A DNA stretch of 34,010 nt from Nitrogeniibacter sp050293885 (GCA_050293885.1 JBNKNO010000035.1:1-34010); one strand, 5' to 3'; counted from the first letter of the stretch, positions 17,957 to 27,530 are shown. Program-made: numbers and translations. Notes: generated by a model not told the origin, from the sequence alone.

Positions 17957-18748
17957 TCAGCCCTGGTCGGAGTTGCCCAGTGCGGTGGTATTGAAACCGC
18001 CGTCGACATACATCACTTCGCCGGTGATACCGCTGGCCAGATCGGAGCTGAGGAAGGCGGCTGCATTGCCGACTTCGTCGATGGTCACATTGCGCCGTAG
18101 CGGGGCATTGTGCTCGTTGAATGCCAGCAGTTTGCCGAAGCTGCCGACCCCGGATGCCGCGAGTGTCTTGATCGGGCCCGCGGAGATGGCATTGACGCGC
18201 GTGCCTTCCGGCCCCAGGCAGACGGCCAGGTAACGCACCGACGCTTCGAGGCTGGCTTTTGCCAGGCCCATGATGTTGTAGTTGGGCATGGTGCGCACGG
18301 CACCAAGGTAGGAGAGCGTCAGCAGCGAGCCGTTGCGCCCTTGCATGAGCGGGCGTGCCGCCTTGGCGAGTGCGGGGAAGCTGTAGGCGCTGATCTCCTG
18401 CGACACCCGGAAGGCTTCGCGTGACAGCCCATTGAGGAAATCGCCTTCGAGTGCATCGGTCGGCGCGAAAGCAATCGAATGGATGACGCTATCGACGCCG
18501 CCCCAAGCATCGCCCACTTGCGAAAACAAGTCGTCGATCTGTTTATCTTCTTGAACATCGCAGGGCAGAATCAGCGAGGTGCCGAAATCGCTCGTCAATT
18601 TTTCGACGCGATCACGGAAACGGTCGTTCTGATAAGTGAATGCCAGTTCGGCGCCTTCGCGATGCATGGCGCGTGCGATGCCGTAGGCAATCGAGCGGTT
18701 GCTGAGCAAACCGGTGATCAGGATCCGTTTGCCGGAAAGAAAACCCAT
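17957..18748 (-). CDS. fabI: Enoyl-[acyl-carrier-protein] reductase, NADH-dependent
   Basis: This 263-residue short-chain-dehydrogenase-fold enzyme reduces trans-2-enoyl-ACP in the last step of each fatty-acid elongation cycle. The N terminus MGFLSGKRILITGLLSNRS is the divergent cofactor-binding motif of FabI. The catalytic Tyr and Lys lie in NYNIMGLAKASLEASVRYLA with the Y-x6-K spacing specific to FabI. The C terminus ITGEVMYVDGGFN is also typical. The start at 18748 is the conserved N terminus; a GGAG lies about 10 bases upstream. It stands alone, convergent with ppiD. Family assignment is firm. Confidence 0.97.
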   Translation of the reverse strand: MGFLSGKRILITGLLSNRSIAYGIARAMHREGAELAFTYQNDRFRDRVEKLTSDFGTSLILPCDVQEDKQIDDLFSQVGDAWGGVDSVIHSIAFAPTDALEGDFLNGLSREAFRVSQEISAYSFPALAKAARPLMQGRNGSLLTLSYLGAVRTMPNYNIMGLAKASLEASVRYLAVCLGPEGTRVNAISAGPIKTLAASGVGSFGKLLAFNEHNAPLRRNVTIDEVGNAAAFLSSDLASGITGEVMYVDGGFNTTALGNSDQG

Positions 18749-18779
18749 TTTTTCCAGTCTCCATTGAGCAGATCGGCGG

Positions 18780-18785
18780 ATTATA
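18780..18785 (-). promoter_or_regulatory. -10 box of fabI
   Basis: Read on the minus strand this is a perfect TATAAT. It would start a transcript near 18773 with a leader of about 25 bases. No good -35 sequence is seen at 16-18 bp spacing, so an activator or upstream element may be needed. Confidence 0.5.
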
Positions 18786-18848
18786 GCTGATACGGATTCG
18801 CTGGCGGGATGCGGGCGCGTATCGGTGCAGGATTTGGCGCGCTTCGGA

Positions 18849-18854
18849 TACACT
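18849..18854 (+). promoter_or_regulatory. Possible -10 box giving a leaderless ABC operon transcript
   Basis: TACACT (within GATACACT) ends 7 bases before the ATG of the binding-protein gene, and the intervening bases (CACCCCC) contain no Shine-Dalgarno sequence. If used, the mRNA would begin at or next to the start codon. The -35 is weak. Confidence 0.35.
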
Positions 18855-18861
18855 CACCCCC

Positions 18862-21051
18862 ATGTTTCAACTGCCGCTTCCCTGGGTCCGTTTTTTGATC
18901 AAGCTATGCCTTGCCGTGCTGCTGGCCGGCTGTGGGCACGCATGGAACGACCCCTATCCGATGGCGGAATCGGGCAAGAACATTTTCTATGCGGCGTTCA
19001 CCAACCGCCCGAAACACCTCGACCCGGTTCAGTCGTACTCGGAAGATGAGGCGACCTTCATCTATCAGATCTACGAGCCGCCGCTTCAGTATCACTATCT
19101 GAAACGGCCTTACACGCTCACGCCGGGGGCTGCGGCGACGATGCCCACGGTCACGCGCTTCGGACGCGACGGCAAGCGCTTGCCCGACGACGCGCCCAAC
19201 GCGCAGGTCGATCACACGATTTATGAGGTCTCCATCCGCAAAGGGGTGATGTATCAGCCGCACCCGGCCTTTGCCAAGAACGCCGCGGGCTCGCCGGCGT
19301 ATGTCCCCGTGCCCGCGGCGGTATTGGCGAGCGCCAACGGGATTGGCGACTTTCCGCTCACCGATACCCGCGAGTTGATGGCCGACGATTTTGTCTATCA
19401 GCTCAAGCGCCTGGCGCACCCGCACCTGCATTCGCCGATTCTGGAATTGATGAGTGGCTACATTCCGGGCTTGAAGAAACTCCATGAACGCCTGCAGGCG
19501 GCCGCCAAGGATATGCCGGACGGCGCCTGGCTCGATCTCGACAAGTTTCCCCTCGATGGTGTTGAAAAGGTCGATCGCTATACCTACCGCATTCGCGTCG
19601 AGGGCGCCTATCCGCAACTGCTGTACTGGATGACCATGCCATTCTTCGCGGCCGTGCCGCGCGAGGTGGACCGCTTCTTCTCGCAGCCGGGCATGGCGGA
19701 AAAGAACCTGACGCTCGACTGGTGGCCGATGGGCACCGGCCCCTACATGCTGGTGAAGAACGATCCCAATTCGCGCATGGTGCTCGCACGCAATCCGAAC
19801 TATCGGGGTGGCACCTATCCTTGCGAAGGCGAGCCGGAGGACGCCACCAGAGGCCTGCTCGCCGATTGCGGCAAAACCATTCCGTTCGTGGACAAGGCGG
19901 TGTTTTCGCGCGAGAAGGAGTCCATTCCGTACTGGACAAAGTTTCTGCAGGGCTATTACGACGCTTCAGGCTTGTCGTCCGACAACTTCGATCAGGCCGT
20001 GCAGATGGGCAGCGAAGGCGAGGTCAGTCTGAGTGAAGACATGCGCGACAAGGGCATCGAGTTGGTCACCTCGGTGGCGCCGAGCATCATGTATGTTGGA
20101 TTCAATATGCTCGACCCGGTGCTTGGCGGTGACAGCGAGCGCGCCCGCAAGCTGCGTTTGGCGCTCTCGATCGCCATCGACCAGGAGGAGTTCATCTCGG
20201 TGTTCCTCAATGGACGCGGTACTGCAGCGATGGATCCGATTCCACCCGGCATCTTTGGCGCCGAGTCCGGCCAGGAAGGGATCAACCCTTTTGTCTACGA
20301 CTGGAAAGATGGCAAGGCCGTACGCAAGCCGGCATCCGAGGCGCGACGCCTATTGGCCGAAGCAGGCTATCCGGACGGTCGAGACGCGACGACTGGCGAA
20401 CCGCTGGTAGTCAATCTCGACACCACGTCGGGGGGCTTTGGCTCCAAGCCCTACGTCGATTGGCTGACCAAGCAGCTGCGCAAGATCGATGTCCAGCTCG
20501 TGGTGCGCGCTACCGACTGGAACCGTCTGCAAGACAAACTGCGCAAAGGCAGTGCGCAGATGTTCTTCTTGGGGTGGAACGCCGACTACCCCGATCCGGA
20601 AAACTTCTTCTTTCTGCTCCATGGCAAGCAAAGCCGTGTCGAGACCCAGGGTGAGAACGCGGCCAACTACAAGAATGCGCGTTTCGACGAGCTGTTCGAA
20701 CAGATGAAGACCATGCGCAACGGGCCGGAGCGCTTGGCGATCATCCACGAGATGAATCGCATCGTGCAGCACGACGCGCCATGGATCTTCGCCTTCCACC
20801 AGAAAGCCTATGTGCTGCAACACGGCTGGCTAGCGAATCGCAAACCCGGCCAGATCATTCGCAACACGCTCAAGTACCAGCGCGTCGATGTGGCGCAGCG
20901 CGAGGCGAAGCGGGCGCAATGGAACCATCCGGTGGTGTGGCCGCTGGGGGTGCTGGCTGGTTTGCTGCTCATGATCCTGCTGCCCGCTTACTTGAGATAC
21001 CGCGCGCACGAACGACAGACCATTGCCCGCAACCTGGAGGGCGCACGCTGA
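18862..21051 (+). CDS. Peptide-type ABC transporter substrate-binding lipoprotein (SBP family 5)
   Basis: This 729-residue protein begins with a lipoprotein signal: a hydrophobic stretch ending in LLAG-Cys24. The rest is a family-5 extracellular solute-binding protein (oligopeptide/dipeptide type), longer than the usual 530-600 residues. It ends in an extra transmembrane helix (about 691-709) and a basic tail, so it would be held in the membrane at both ends. The ATG at 18862 has no binding site and a -10-like box just upstream. The stop codon overlaps the next gene as TGATG, so it is translationally coupled to the first permease. The substrate is probably peptide-like, inferred from family only. 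Confidence 0.88.
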   Translation: MFQLPLPWVRFLIKLCLAVLLAGCGHAWNDPYPMAESGKNIFYAAFTNRPKHLDPVQSYSEDEATFIYQIYEPPLQYHYLKRPYTLTPGAAATMPTVTRFGRDGKRLPDDAPNAQVDHTIYEVSIRKGVMYQPHPAFAKNAAGSPAYVPVPAAVLASANGIGDFPLTDTRELMADDFVYQLKRLAHPHLHSPILELMSGYIPGLKKLHERLQAAAKDMPDGAWLDLDKFPLDGVEKVDRYTYRIRVEGAYPQLLYWMTMPFFAAVPREVDRFFSQPGMAEKNLTLDWWPMGTGPYMLVKNDPNSRMVLARNPNYRGGTYPCEGEPEDATRGLLADCGKTIPFVDKAVFSREKESIPYWTKFLQGYYDASGLSSDNFDQAVQMGSEGEVSLSEDMRDKGIELVTSVAPSIMYVGFNMLDPVLGGDSERARKLRLALSIAIDQEEFISVFLNGRGTAAMDPIPPGIFGAESGQEGINPFVYDWKDGKAVRKPASEARRLLAEAGYPDGRDATTGEPLVVNLDTTSGGFGSKPYVDWLTKQLRKIDVQLVVRATDWNRLQDKLRKGSAQMFFLGWNADYPDPENFFFLLHGKQSRVETQGENAANYKNARFDELFEQMKTMRNGPERLAIIHEMNRIVQHDAPWIFAFHQKAYVLQHGWLANRKPGQIIRNTLKYQRVDVAQREAKRAQWNHPVVWPLGVLAGLLLMILLPAYLRYRAHERQTIARNLEGAR

Positions 21052-22028
21052 TGTTCGCCTACCTCACACGCCGGCTGCTGTACGCCATTCCGATCTTGCT
21101 GGGGGTGAACATCATCACCTTCGCGCTGTTCTTCGTCGTCAATACGCCCGACGACATGGCGCGCATGCAGTTGGGGACCAAACGGGTCACCCCGGAAGCC
21201 ATCGAGCGCTGGAAAGCCGAGCGCGGCTACGACAAGCCGCTGTTCGTCAATCCGCACGCGAGCGGCACGGCGCGCGTGACCGACACCATCTTCTTCGACA
21301 AGTCGGTGCGCATGTTCGCCTTCGACTTCGGTCGCGCCGACGATGGCCGCGACATCGCGCGCGAGATCAAGATGCGCATGGGGCCCTCACTGGCCATCGC
21401 TTTGCCAACCTTCATTCTCGGGCTGTTCGTCACCGTCAGTTTCGCGCTCACGCTGGTGTTCTTTCGCGCCACGCCGCTGGATTTCTGGGGCGTGGTGCTA
21501 TGCGTGGCGATGATGTCCATCTCCACCCTGTTCTACATCATCGGCGGGCAATGGCTGGTGTCCAAGGTGTGGCATCTGGTGCCGATCAGTGGCTACGATG
21601 GCGGACTGGATGCGCCGCGCTTCCTGATCCTGCCGGTGATCCTCGGCATTGTCGGCGGCATCGGCAGCAGCACGCGCTGGTACCGGACCATCTTTCTGGA
21701 AGAGATCTCGCGCGACTATGTGCGCACCGCCCGCGCCAAAGGCCTGTCGGAATGGCGGGTGCTGTTCCGCCATGTGCTCAAGAACGCGATGATTCCAATC
21801 CTCACCGGCGTCGTTGTCGTCATCCCGACGCTGTTCATGGGCAGCCTCATCATCGAATCCTTCTTCGGTATTCCCGGCCTCGGCAGCTACACCATCGACG
21901 CCATCCAGGCGCAGGATTTCGCCGTGGTGCGCGCCATGGTGTTCATCGGCTCGGTGCTCTACATCATTGGCCTGATGGCCACTGACGTGTCCTACACCCT
22001 GGTCGATCCGCGCGTGAGGCTGCAATGA
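21051..22028 (+). CDS. ABC transporter permease, OppB/DppB type
   Basis: This 325-residue inner-membrane protein has the OppB-type N terminus (MFAYLTRRLLYAIPILLGVNIITFALFFVV), about six membrane helices, and the cytoplasmic EAA loop (SRDYVRTARAKGLSEWRVLFRH) that contacts the ATPase. Its start overlaps the binding-protein stop by one base. Its 3' end contains GAGG (22016-22019), correctly spaced before an ATG at 22025. That is the ancestral start signal of the next permease gene, now cut off by an insertion. Confidence 0.92.
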   Translation: MFAYLTRRLLYAIPILLGVNIITFALFFVVNTPDDMARMQLGTKRVTPEAIERWKAERGYDKPLFVNPHASGTARVTDTIFFDKSVRMFAFDFGRADDGRDIAREIKMRMGPSLAIALPTFILGLFVTVSFALTLVFFRATPLDFWGVVLCVAMMSISTLFYIIGGQWLVSKVWHLVPISGYDGGLDAPRFLILPVILGIVGGIGSSTRWYRTIFLEEISRDYVRTARAKGLSEWRVLFRHVLKNAMIPILTGVVVVIPTLFMGSLIIESFFGIPGLGSYTIDAIQAQDFAVVRAMVFIGSVLYIIGLMATDVSYTLVDPRVRLQ

Positions 22029-22075
22029 TCCTAGAAACCGCAGTTGACCGCTTGCGCTCGCAAGCAAGGTGCTGA
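22016..22075 (+). other. Stranded start signal and 16-codon ORF created by insertion
   Basis: GAGG (22016-22019) lies 5 bases before ATG 22025, which overlaps the oppB-type stop as ATGA. Translation from this ATG would now run into the inserted element and stop at TGA 22073-22075 after 16 codons, out of frame with the real permease gene (offset 238 bases). It looks like the original start site of the second permease, left behind by the insertion. Confidence 0.6.
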
Positions 22076-22262
22076 ACATGCGAACGTTTCCGCCTTCGGG
22101 ACCGACCACCCAATGGGTGAGAGCGCGACGCGCCCGATTGCACGCCTGGCGGGCCGCCTGGTTGCGTTGCTCCTCCTTGCAACGTGCAGGTTGTGCGTCG
22201 TCTCGCCTTGCCAGTCAGCCCACCAGGCGCACACTCGGGCGCCTCCAACTACGGTTTCCAGG
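22030..22262. mobile_element. MITE-like insertion with terminal inverted repeats
   Basis: About 233 bp bounded by imperfect inverted repeats: CCTAGAAACCGCAGTTG (22030-22046) and CAACTACGGTTTCCAGG (22246-22262), 15 of 17 positions complementary. It is flanked by direct copies ATGAT(C) at 22025-22030 and 22263-22268, as expected for a target-site duplication. Internal hairpins occur at 22050-22065 (GCTTGCG/CGCAAGC) and 22165-22184 (CGTTGC/GCAACG). There is no transposase, so it is non-autonomous. It lies exactly between two permease genes that would otherwise overlap by ATGA. The parent transposon family cannot be named from this sequence. Confidence 0.75.
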
Positions 22263-23651
22263 ATGATCGAGCACGGTTTCGAGCCCGTCCTTTTGTGGAC
22301 CGACGCCTTGTTTTTCCTGCTGCTGATCTGCGTGGCGGGCGGGCTGATCCACGCCTGGCGTAGCCCGCCACTGCGTTCGCAATGGTTGAAGGTCACGCGG
22401 CGGGCGACCGGTATGTCGGCGATCGTCATCCTGCTCGCGTTTCTTGGCGTCGGTGTTGCCGACAGTCTGCATTTCCGCGCCGCCTTGCCGCCCACGGCAA
22501 CCGCGACCGAAACGGTCTACTCGACCGAAGTGACCAGTGTGCTCGATCTGCTCATGGCGCGTCAGCGCAAGGAAGTCGAGCGCACCTATTCGGCGCCGTT
22601 GGCGACGCATGCCTACGTGAAGGACACCGTCGAGTTGCCCGATGGTGCTCAGACGCGCGCGTTTCCCCGTCTTGTGTATGGCGGGGCGGATCTGGATGCG
22701 AGCGACGGCGCACATGCCGCCGACCTGATCGAACGGGTGCAATGGGGAATCGGCATCGGCGCCGTGTTGTCCGCCGCCGCGTTTCTCGTGCTTGGCGTCT
22801 GTGTCGGTGGCCCCGGCAAGCTGTTGCGCGGTGACACGCGCCTTGCCTGGCGTGCGGCCTGGGTGACCTTTTCGGTGCTGGCGGTGGCGATCGGCATCAT
22901 CTATTCGCTCGCGCAGGCGTACCACGTGTTCGGCACTGACAAGGTTGGGCAGGACGTGTTGCTGCTGACCCTCAAGAGCGTACGCACCGCACTCATGATC
23001 GGCACGCTCACCACCCTGGTCACCATGCCGCTCGCCATCGCGCTGGGTATTCTGGCCGGTTACTTCGGCGGCTGGGTGGATGACATCATCCAGTACATCT
23101 ACACCGTGCTCAATTCCATTCCCGGGGTGCTGCTCATCGCCGCCGCGGTGCTCATGATGCAGGTGTTCATCGAGCTGCATCCCGAGTGGTTCTCGACCGC
23201 GGCCGAACGCTCCGACGCACGTCTGCTGGCGCTGTGCGTCATTCTCGGCATGACCAGCTGGACGGGGTTGTGCCGGCTGCTGCGCGGCGAGACGCTCAAG
23301 TTGCGCGAGCTTGAATACGTGCAGGCGGCGCGTGCCTTCGGCGTGCCGAAAATTCGCATCCTGCTGCGCCACATCCTGCCCAACCTGATGCACATCGTGC
23401 TGATCGCGCTGGTGATGGATTTTTCCAGTCTGGTGTTGGCCGAAGCGGTGCTGTCCTATGTCGGCATCGGGGTCGATCCGAACATGGCCAGCTTTGGCAC
23501 CATGATCAATTCCGCGCGCATGGAACTGGCGCGCGACCCGATGGTTTGGTGGTCGCTGGCCGCCGCCTTCGTCTTCATGTTCGTGCTGGTGTTGGCGGCC
23601 AATCTGCTGGCGGACGTGGTCCGCGATGCCTTCGACCCGCGCGGGGTGTGA
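22263..23651 (+). CDS. ABC transporter permease, OppC/DppC type, with extra N-terminal domain
   Basis: This 462-residue inner-membrane protein has an OppC-type core in its second half: the GTDKVGQDV block, six helices, and the EAA loop LRELEYVQAARAFGVPKIRI. About 160 extra residues precede it (two membrane helices, then a soluble segment at about 75-150), so it is larger than the usual ~300. I chose ATG 22263 because it is the start regenerated by the target duplication and restores the ancestral ATGA overlap. The only purine-rich sequence before it (AGG) touches the ATG and is too close to be a good binding site. A TTG (22044) or ATG (22113) inside the insertion could extend the protein in frame. 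No ATPase gene follows. Confidence 0.85.
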   Translation: MIEHGFEPVLLWTDALFFLLLICVAGGLIHAWRSPPLRSQWLKVTRRATGMSAIVILLAFLGVGVADSLHFRAALPPTATATETVYSTEVTSVLDLLMARQRKEVERTYSAPLATHAYVKDTVELPDGAQTRAFPRLVYGGADLDASDGAHAADLIERVQWGIGIGAVLSAAAFLVLGVCVGGPGKLLRGDTRLAWRAAWVTFSVLAVAIGIIYSLAQAYHVFGTDKVGQDVLLLTLKSVRTALMIGTLTTLVTMPLAIALGILAGYFGGWVDDIIQYIYTVLNSIPGVLLIAAAVLMMQVFIELHPEWFSTAAERSDARLLALCVILGMTSWTGLCRLLRGETLKLRELEYVQAARAFGVPKIRILLRHILPNLMHIVLIALVMDFSSLVLAEAVLSYVGIGVDPNMASFGTMINSARMELARDPMVWWSLAAAFVFMFVLVLAANLLADVVRDAFDPRGV

Positions 23652-23670
23652 ACGCGCGCTTCAGTCGCCC

Positions 23671-24237
23671 TCAGGCGAAGAGATTGACCTCGCCGCCGGC
23701 TTCGGCGGTATCCGCATAGGCACTCAGCGAGCGTGAAAGCGGCGTGCTGGCGCCGTCGGCGCCGTTGCCGGAATCGGCTTGCGCCGCTGCCAGTTCCCGC
23801 TGAGCCTGTTGAAGTAGCTGGGCGGCCTGCGCGGCAACGCGATAGTCCTGCGCCGACGGATCGGCCGGCGCCAGTGCGGCACGCCGAATCTGCTCGGCCT
23901 TGGCTACCGTGCCTTCCGGCGTGCGTGCGGGCGAAACATCAATCGAGACTTCTCCGCCGATCGCATACATCTGCCCATCGGGCCCACGCACCATCGAAAA
24001 GCTGGCGCCGCCTTGTGCCAGTGCGCCGGCGGCCGCCATATGCGCGGCCTCATGCGCGCGCACCTGCCGATCGGTTGTCGCCAATTCGCTGATCGAGGCT
24101 TCCGTCTCGCTCGTGCTCGTGGTTTCGGTGCCCGTTGGCGATGCCTGAGCTTCTTCCCGAGACGCGCCGACGCGCGGCTCGGGGCGGTTGCCCGCGAACT
24201 GCGGTGTGACGGCGACGCTGGAGACAGAGGAAATCAT
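23671..24237 (-). CDS. Putative metalloprotease, CJM1_0395/SprA-related family
   Basis: This 188-residue protein has a Ser/Thr/Glu-rich, probably disordered N terminus. A conserved core follows: RQVRAHEAAHMAAAG, containing the zinc-protease motif HEAAH (His62-His66), then GPDGQMYAIGGEVSIDVSPA, a long Ala/Gln-rich helix and a variable tail. This arrangement is that of the SprA-related putative metalloproteases. No signal peptide or membrane helix is visible. The biological role of the family is undefined. It converges with the ABC operon (19 bp gap) and is followed upstream by a 99-bp gap to the alpha/beta-hydrolase-like gene. Proteolytic activity is inferred from HExxH only. Confidence 0.8.
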   Translation of the reverse strand: MISSVSSVAVTPQFAGNRPEPRVGASREEAQASPTGTETTSTSETEASISELATTDRQVRAHEAAHMAAAGALAQGGASFSMVRGPDGQMYAIGGEVSIDVSPARTPEGTVAKAEQIRRAALAPADPSAQDYRVAAQAAQLLQQAQRELAAAQADSGNGADGASTPLSRSLSAYADTAEAGGEVNLFA

Positions 24238-24336
24238 CAGACGTCAGGATTCGGTAGCGTGATCATGCCCCAAGTCTAGTGACTGATTTAAAAGAAAAAA
24301 AGGGTTACAGATGTTTAGATGCAGAAATGCTTCACG

Positions 24337-25032
24337 CTACGGCGACGGCACATCTGCGGGTGCCTCGGCGGTTTTTGTGCGTGGTGGTGGCAGGGTTCTG
24401 TCGAACCATTTGGCGGCGTGCGTGGTGACCTCATCGAGCGCGCCGGGTCGGGTGAACAACTCATCGGCCTTGCCGACATCCTGCCAGTGCTTGTCCGACC
24501 GAATGAGATCGTAGGCGCGGCGGATCATTTTGCGGCCGGGGTCGTCGGTGCCGACGGCGACGAACACCGGCATGGTGACGTTGCCAAGGGGGCCGGCGCC
24601 GGCCAGATCGAGTCGCCCGGCGCGACAGAACAAGGCATCGAACTTCTCATCGGTGCGACTCGCGGCCCGAATCGCCGCGCCACAGCCGGTGCCGCTGGTC
24701 AGCACGCCGCGCGCGAGGCCGAGCAGCGGCGGTTGATGATCCACCCACTCGAGCGCCGCCTCGATGCGCGTTGCCAGCAAGGGGGTGTTGAAGCGGATGT
24801 CGGTGTCACGGGCGTCTTCTTGCGCGGTAATGAGATCGAGTATGAGCGTGGCAAAACCGGCCTTTTGCAGCAGGTCGGCCACGTAGGCCTCGCGCGAGTC
24901 TCGATGGCGGCCCACACTCGTTTGCGCAATCAGCACGAGTGCGCGCGCGTCCGGCGCATGCGCCAGATGGGCGCCGAGCCAGTCCGAGCCGGCGGGCAGG
25001 CTCAGTTCGGTTTGTCGCAGTTTCATCATCAT
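24337..25032 (-). CDS. Alpha/beta-hydrolase-like protein (dienelactone hydrolase type), nucleophile unclear
   Basis: This 231-residue protein has an alpha/beta-hydrolase layout: ARALVLIAQTSVGR after strand 3, GFATLILDL, a long helix EAALEWVD, then VFVAVGTDDPGR (Asp163/164) and a C-terminal His205. At the nucleophile elbow, where relatives have GASTGAA, this sequence reads TSGTGCGAA (Ser113, Cys117), so no canonical G-x-S-x-G is present. It may use a shifted Ser or Cys, or be inactive. Three ATGs in tandem (25032, 25029, 25026) leave the exact start open. It follows amrS after only 9 bp, so it is the fourth gene of the amr operon. Confidence 0.7.
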   Translation of the reverse strand: MMMKLRQTELSLPAGSDWLGAHLAHAPDARALVLIAQTSVGRHRDSREAYVADLLQKAGFATLILDLITAQEDARDTDIRFNTPLLATRIEAALEWVDHQPPLLGLARGVLTSGTGCGAAIRAASRTDEKFDALFCRAGRLDLAGAGPLGNVTMPVFVAVGTDDPGRKMIRRAYDLIRSDKHWQDVGKADELFTRPGALDEVTTHAAKWFDRTLPPPRTKTAEAPADVPSP

Positions 25033-25041
25033 TGAAACAAC

Positions 25042-26148
<1,107 letters not shown>

Positions 26149-26167
26149 GAGCGACCTCCGTTTCGTG

Positions 26168-26725
26168 TCAGGGCGCCGACTCGCGCCACTTCTGCACCGG
26201 GTAGGTGGCGATCATGACGCCGTTGCCCCAGTAGTCGGGCGGCAAGCCGGCCTTTTGCTTGAGCGCGGCGAGAAACGCGCGTGGTTCGGGAATCTGTTCC
26301 CAAACTTGCGGCAGAAACGTCGCTTGCTGACACCCGTTGAAGAAAATGACGCCATCCTCGCCAGGCCGCAGGCGTGCAATGACGTCGGCCTCGGTTTTGG
26401 CGTCCATGAATTCAGCCTGACCGAGCAGCGACACCTCGACCCGGATGCCCGGCCACTCGTCGACCGAAACCGGCACGAAGCGCGGGTCGCGAAACGCCGC
26501 CGCACAGGCGTTGGATGCCACGTCGTCCGCCAGCGGGCGATGGGGTTTGAGGCTGCCGATGCAGCCACGCAATTGACCGTGCCGGGTGAGGGTCACGAAA
26601 GTGGCGCCACGCGCGCTCAACTCGGGGTCGTCGGCAGGCGCGTCGGCCAAGCCCAGTTCGTGTGCAATGGCGGCCCGTGCGCGCGCCAGCAGGCGTTCGC
26701 CGAGCGCCTGGTCAGTGAGCGACAT
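26168..26725 (-). CDS. amrA: AmmeMemoRadiSam system protein A (AMMECR1 domain)
   Basis: This 185-residue protein is an AMMECR1-domain protein, identified by the signature LRGCIGSLKP and by NACAAAFRDPRF, VEVSLLG and GVIFFNGCQQATFLPQVWEQ. The invariant Cys and Arg of LRGCIG are present. The start at 26725 gives the standard N terminus and overlaps amrB by 14 bases, which implies translational coupling. A longer frame to 26767 runs further into amrB and has no support. Function of the domain is unresolved in bacteria and humans; constant company with MEMO1 and a radical-SAM enzyme suggests one modification pathway. Confidence 0.93.
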   Translation of the reverse strand: MSLTDQALGERLLARARAAIAHELGLADAPADDPELSARGATFVTLTRHGQLRGCIGSLKPHRPLADDVASNACAAAFRDPRFVPVSVDEWPGIRVEVSLLGQAEFMDAKTEADVIARLRPGEDGVIFFNGCQQATFLPQVWEQIPEPRAFLAALKQKAGLPPDYWGNGVMIATYPVQKWRESAP

Positions 26726-27530
26726 GGGGCCGCGCCTCGTTGAAGGCAATGCTGGTGTAGCCGACAACGCGGGTGCGGTCGCCGGCGGTGTCGCCAGAGT
26801 TGCGTTGATCGAGCAACACCGGCTTCAAATGATGACGGTGGGCCGCGATGAGCAATCCGTTGACCGGCAGTGCACCGCAGGCCTGATCGAAGGTCAGCTT
26901 GGGCTGCAGCTGCAAGATCTCCTCCACGGTCGATTGATCGCGCCAGCGGGCCTGATGGTACGGCAGGTAGTGCGACAGATCGGAAGAAATGACGATCAAC
27001 GTGTCGTCCTGCCCCCACAAGGACTCGAGCACCTCGGCGACGCGCTCGGGCGTGGTGCGCCCCACCAGCAGCGGCACGAGGCTGATGTGTTCGAGCACGC
27101 TTTGAAGGAAGGGCAGCTGTACCTCGAGCGAATGCTCGAGGGCATGGGCGTTTTCATCGACAAAGATGTCCGGCTGTTGCTGTAACGCGAGCCAGCTTTC
27201 ACGATCGACTGCGACTTCGCCCAGTGGCGTTGCCAGCCATTGCGAGGCGGGCAGGGCAAAGCCGTCGACCGCGACCCGATGTGCCGGGCCGAGCAGCACC
27301 ACACGGCGGTAGTAGGGCGCCGCGCCGCGAATGCTGGCATAGGCAGCCGCCGCGATGGGGCCGGAATACACGTAACCCGCATGCGGCACGATGATGGCCT
27401 TGGGCCAGTGCACCGTGTCGAGCGGTACCGTGGCATTGAGCATGTCGCCGATCATGCTGTTGAGCGCGCGCGGATCGGCGGGATAGAAGGCTCCTGCCAC
27501 GGCAGGGCGCCGGATCGAGGCATTCGCCAT
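26712..27530 (-). CDS. amrB: AmmeMemoRadiSam system protein B (MEMO1 family)
   Basis: This 272-residue MEMO1-family protein is related to class III extradiol dioxygenases. Conserved blocks include RRPAVAGAFYPADP, IIVPHAGYVYSGPIAAAAY, LLGPAHRV, HALEHSLEVQLPFLQ and ISSDLSHYLPY. The histidines in PHAGY, EHSLEVQ and SDLSHY are the residues that line the putative metal site. AGGGGA precedes the ATG at 27530. It is the first gene of amrB-amrA-amrS-hydrolase with a plausible promoter 36 bp upstream. Whether it is an enzyme or a metal- or protein-binding module is not known. Confidence 0.93.
   Translation of the reverse strand: MANASIRRPAVAGAFYPADPRALNSMIGDMLNATVPLDTVHWPKAIIVPHAGYVYSGPIAAAAYASIRGAAPYYRRVVLLGPAHRVAVDGFALPASQWLATPLGEVAVDRESWLALQQQPDIFVDENAHALEHSLEVQLPFLQSVLEHISLVPLLVGRTTPERVAEVLESLWGQDDTLIVISSDLSHYLPYHQARWRDQSTVEEILQLQPKLTFDQACGALPVNGLLIAAHRHHLKPVLLDQRNSGDTAGDRTRVVGYTSIAFNEARPHVAH

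Noticed and set aside
22031..22495. A 154-codon minus-strand gene over the insertion
   Set aside because: It crosses the element boundary and runs antisense to the permease, so it is unlikely to be an element-encoded gene.
24238..24336. A flagellar-type (sigma-28) promoter before the HExxH gene
   Set aside because: A TAAA sequence is present, but no matching GCCGATAA box lies at the right spacing.
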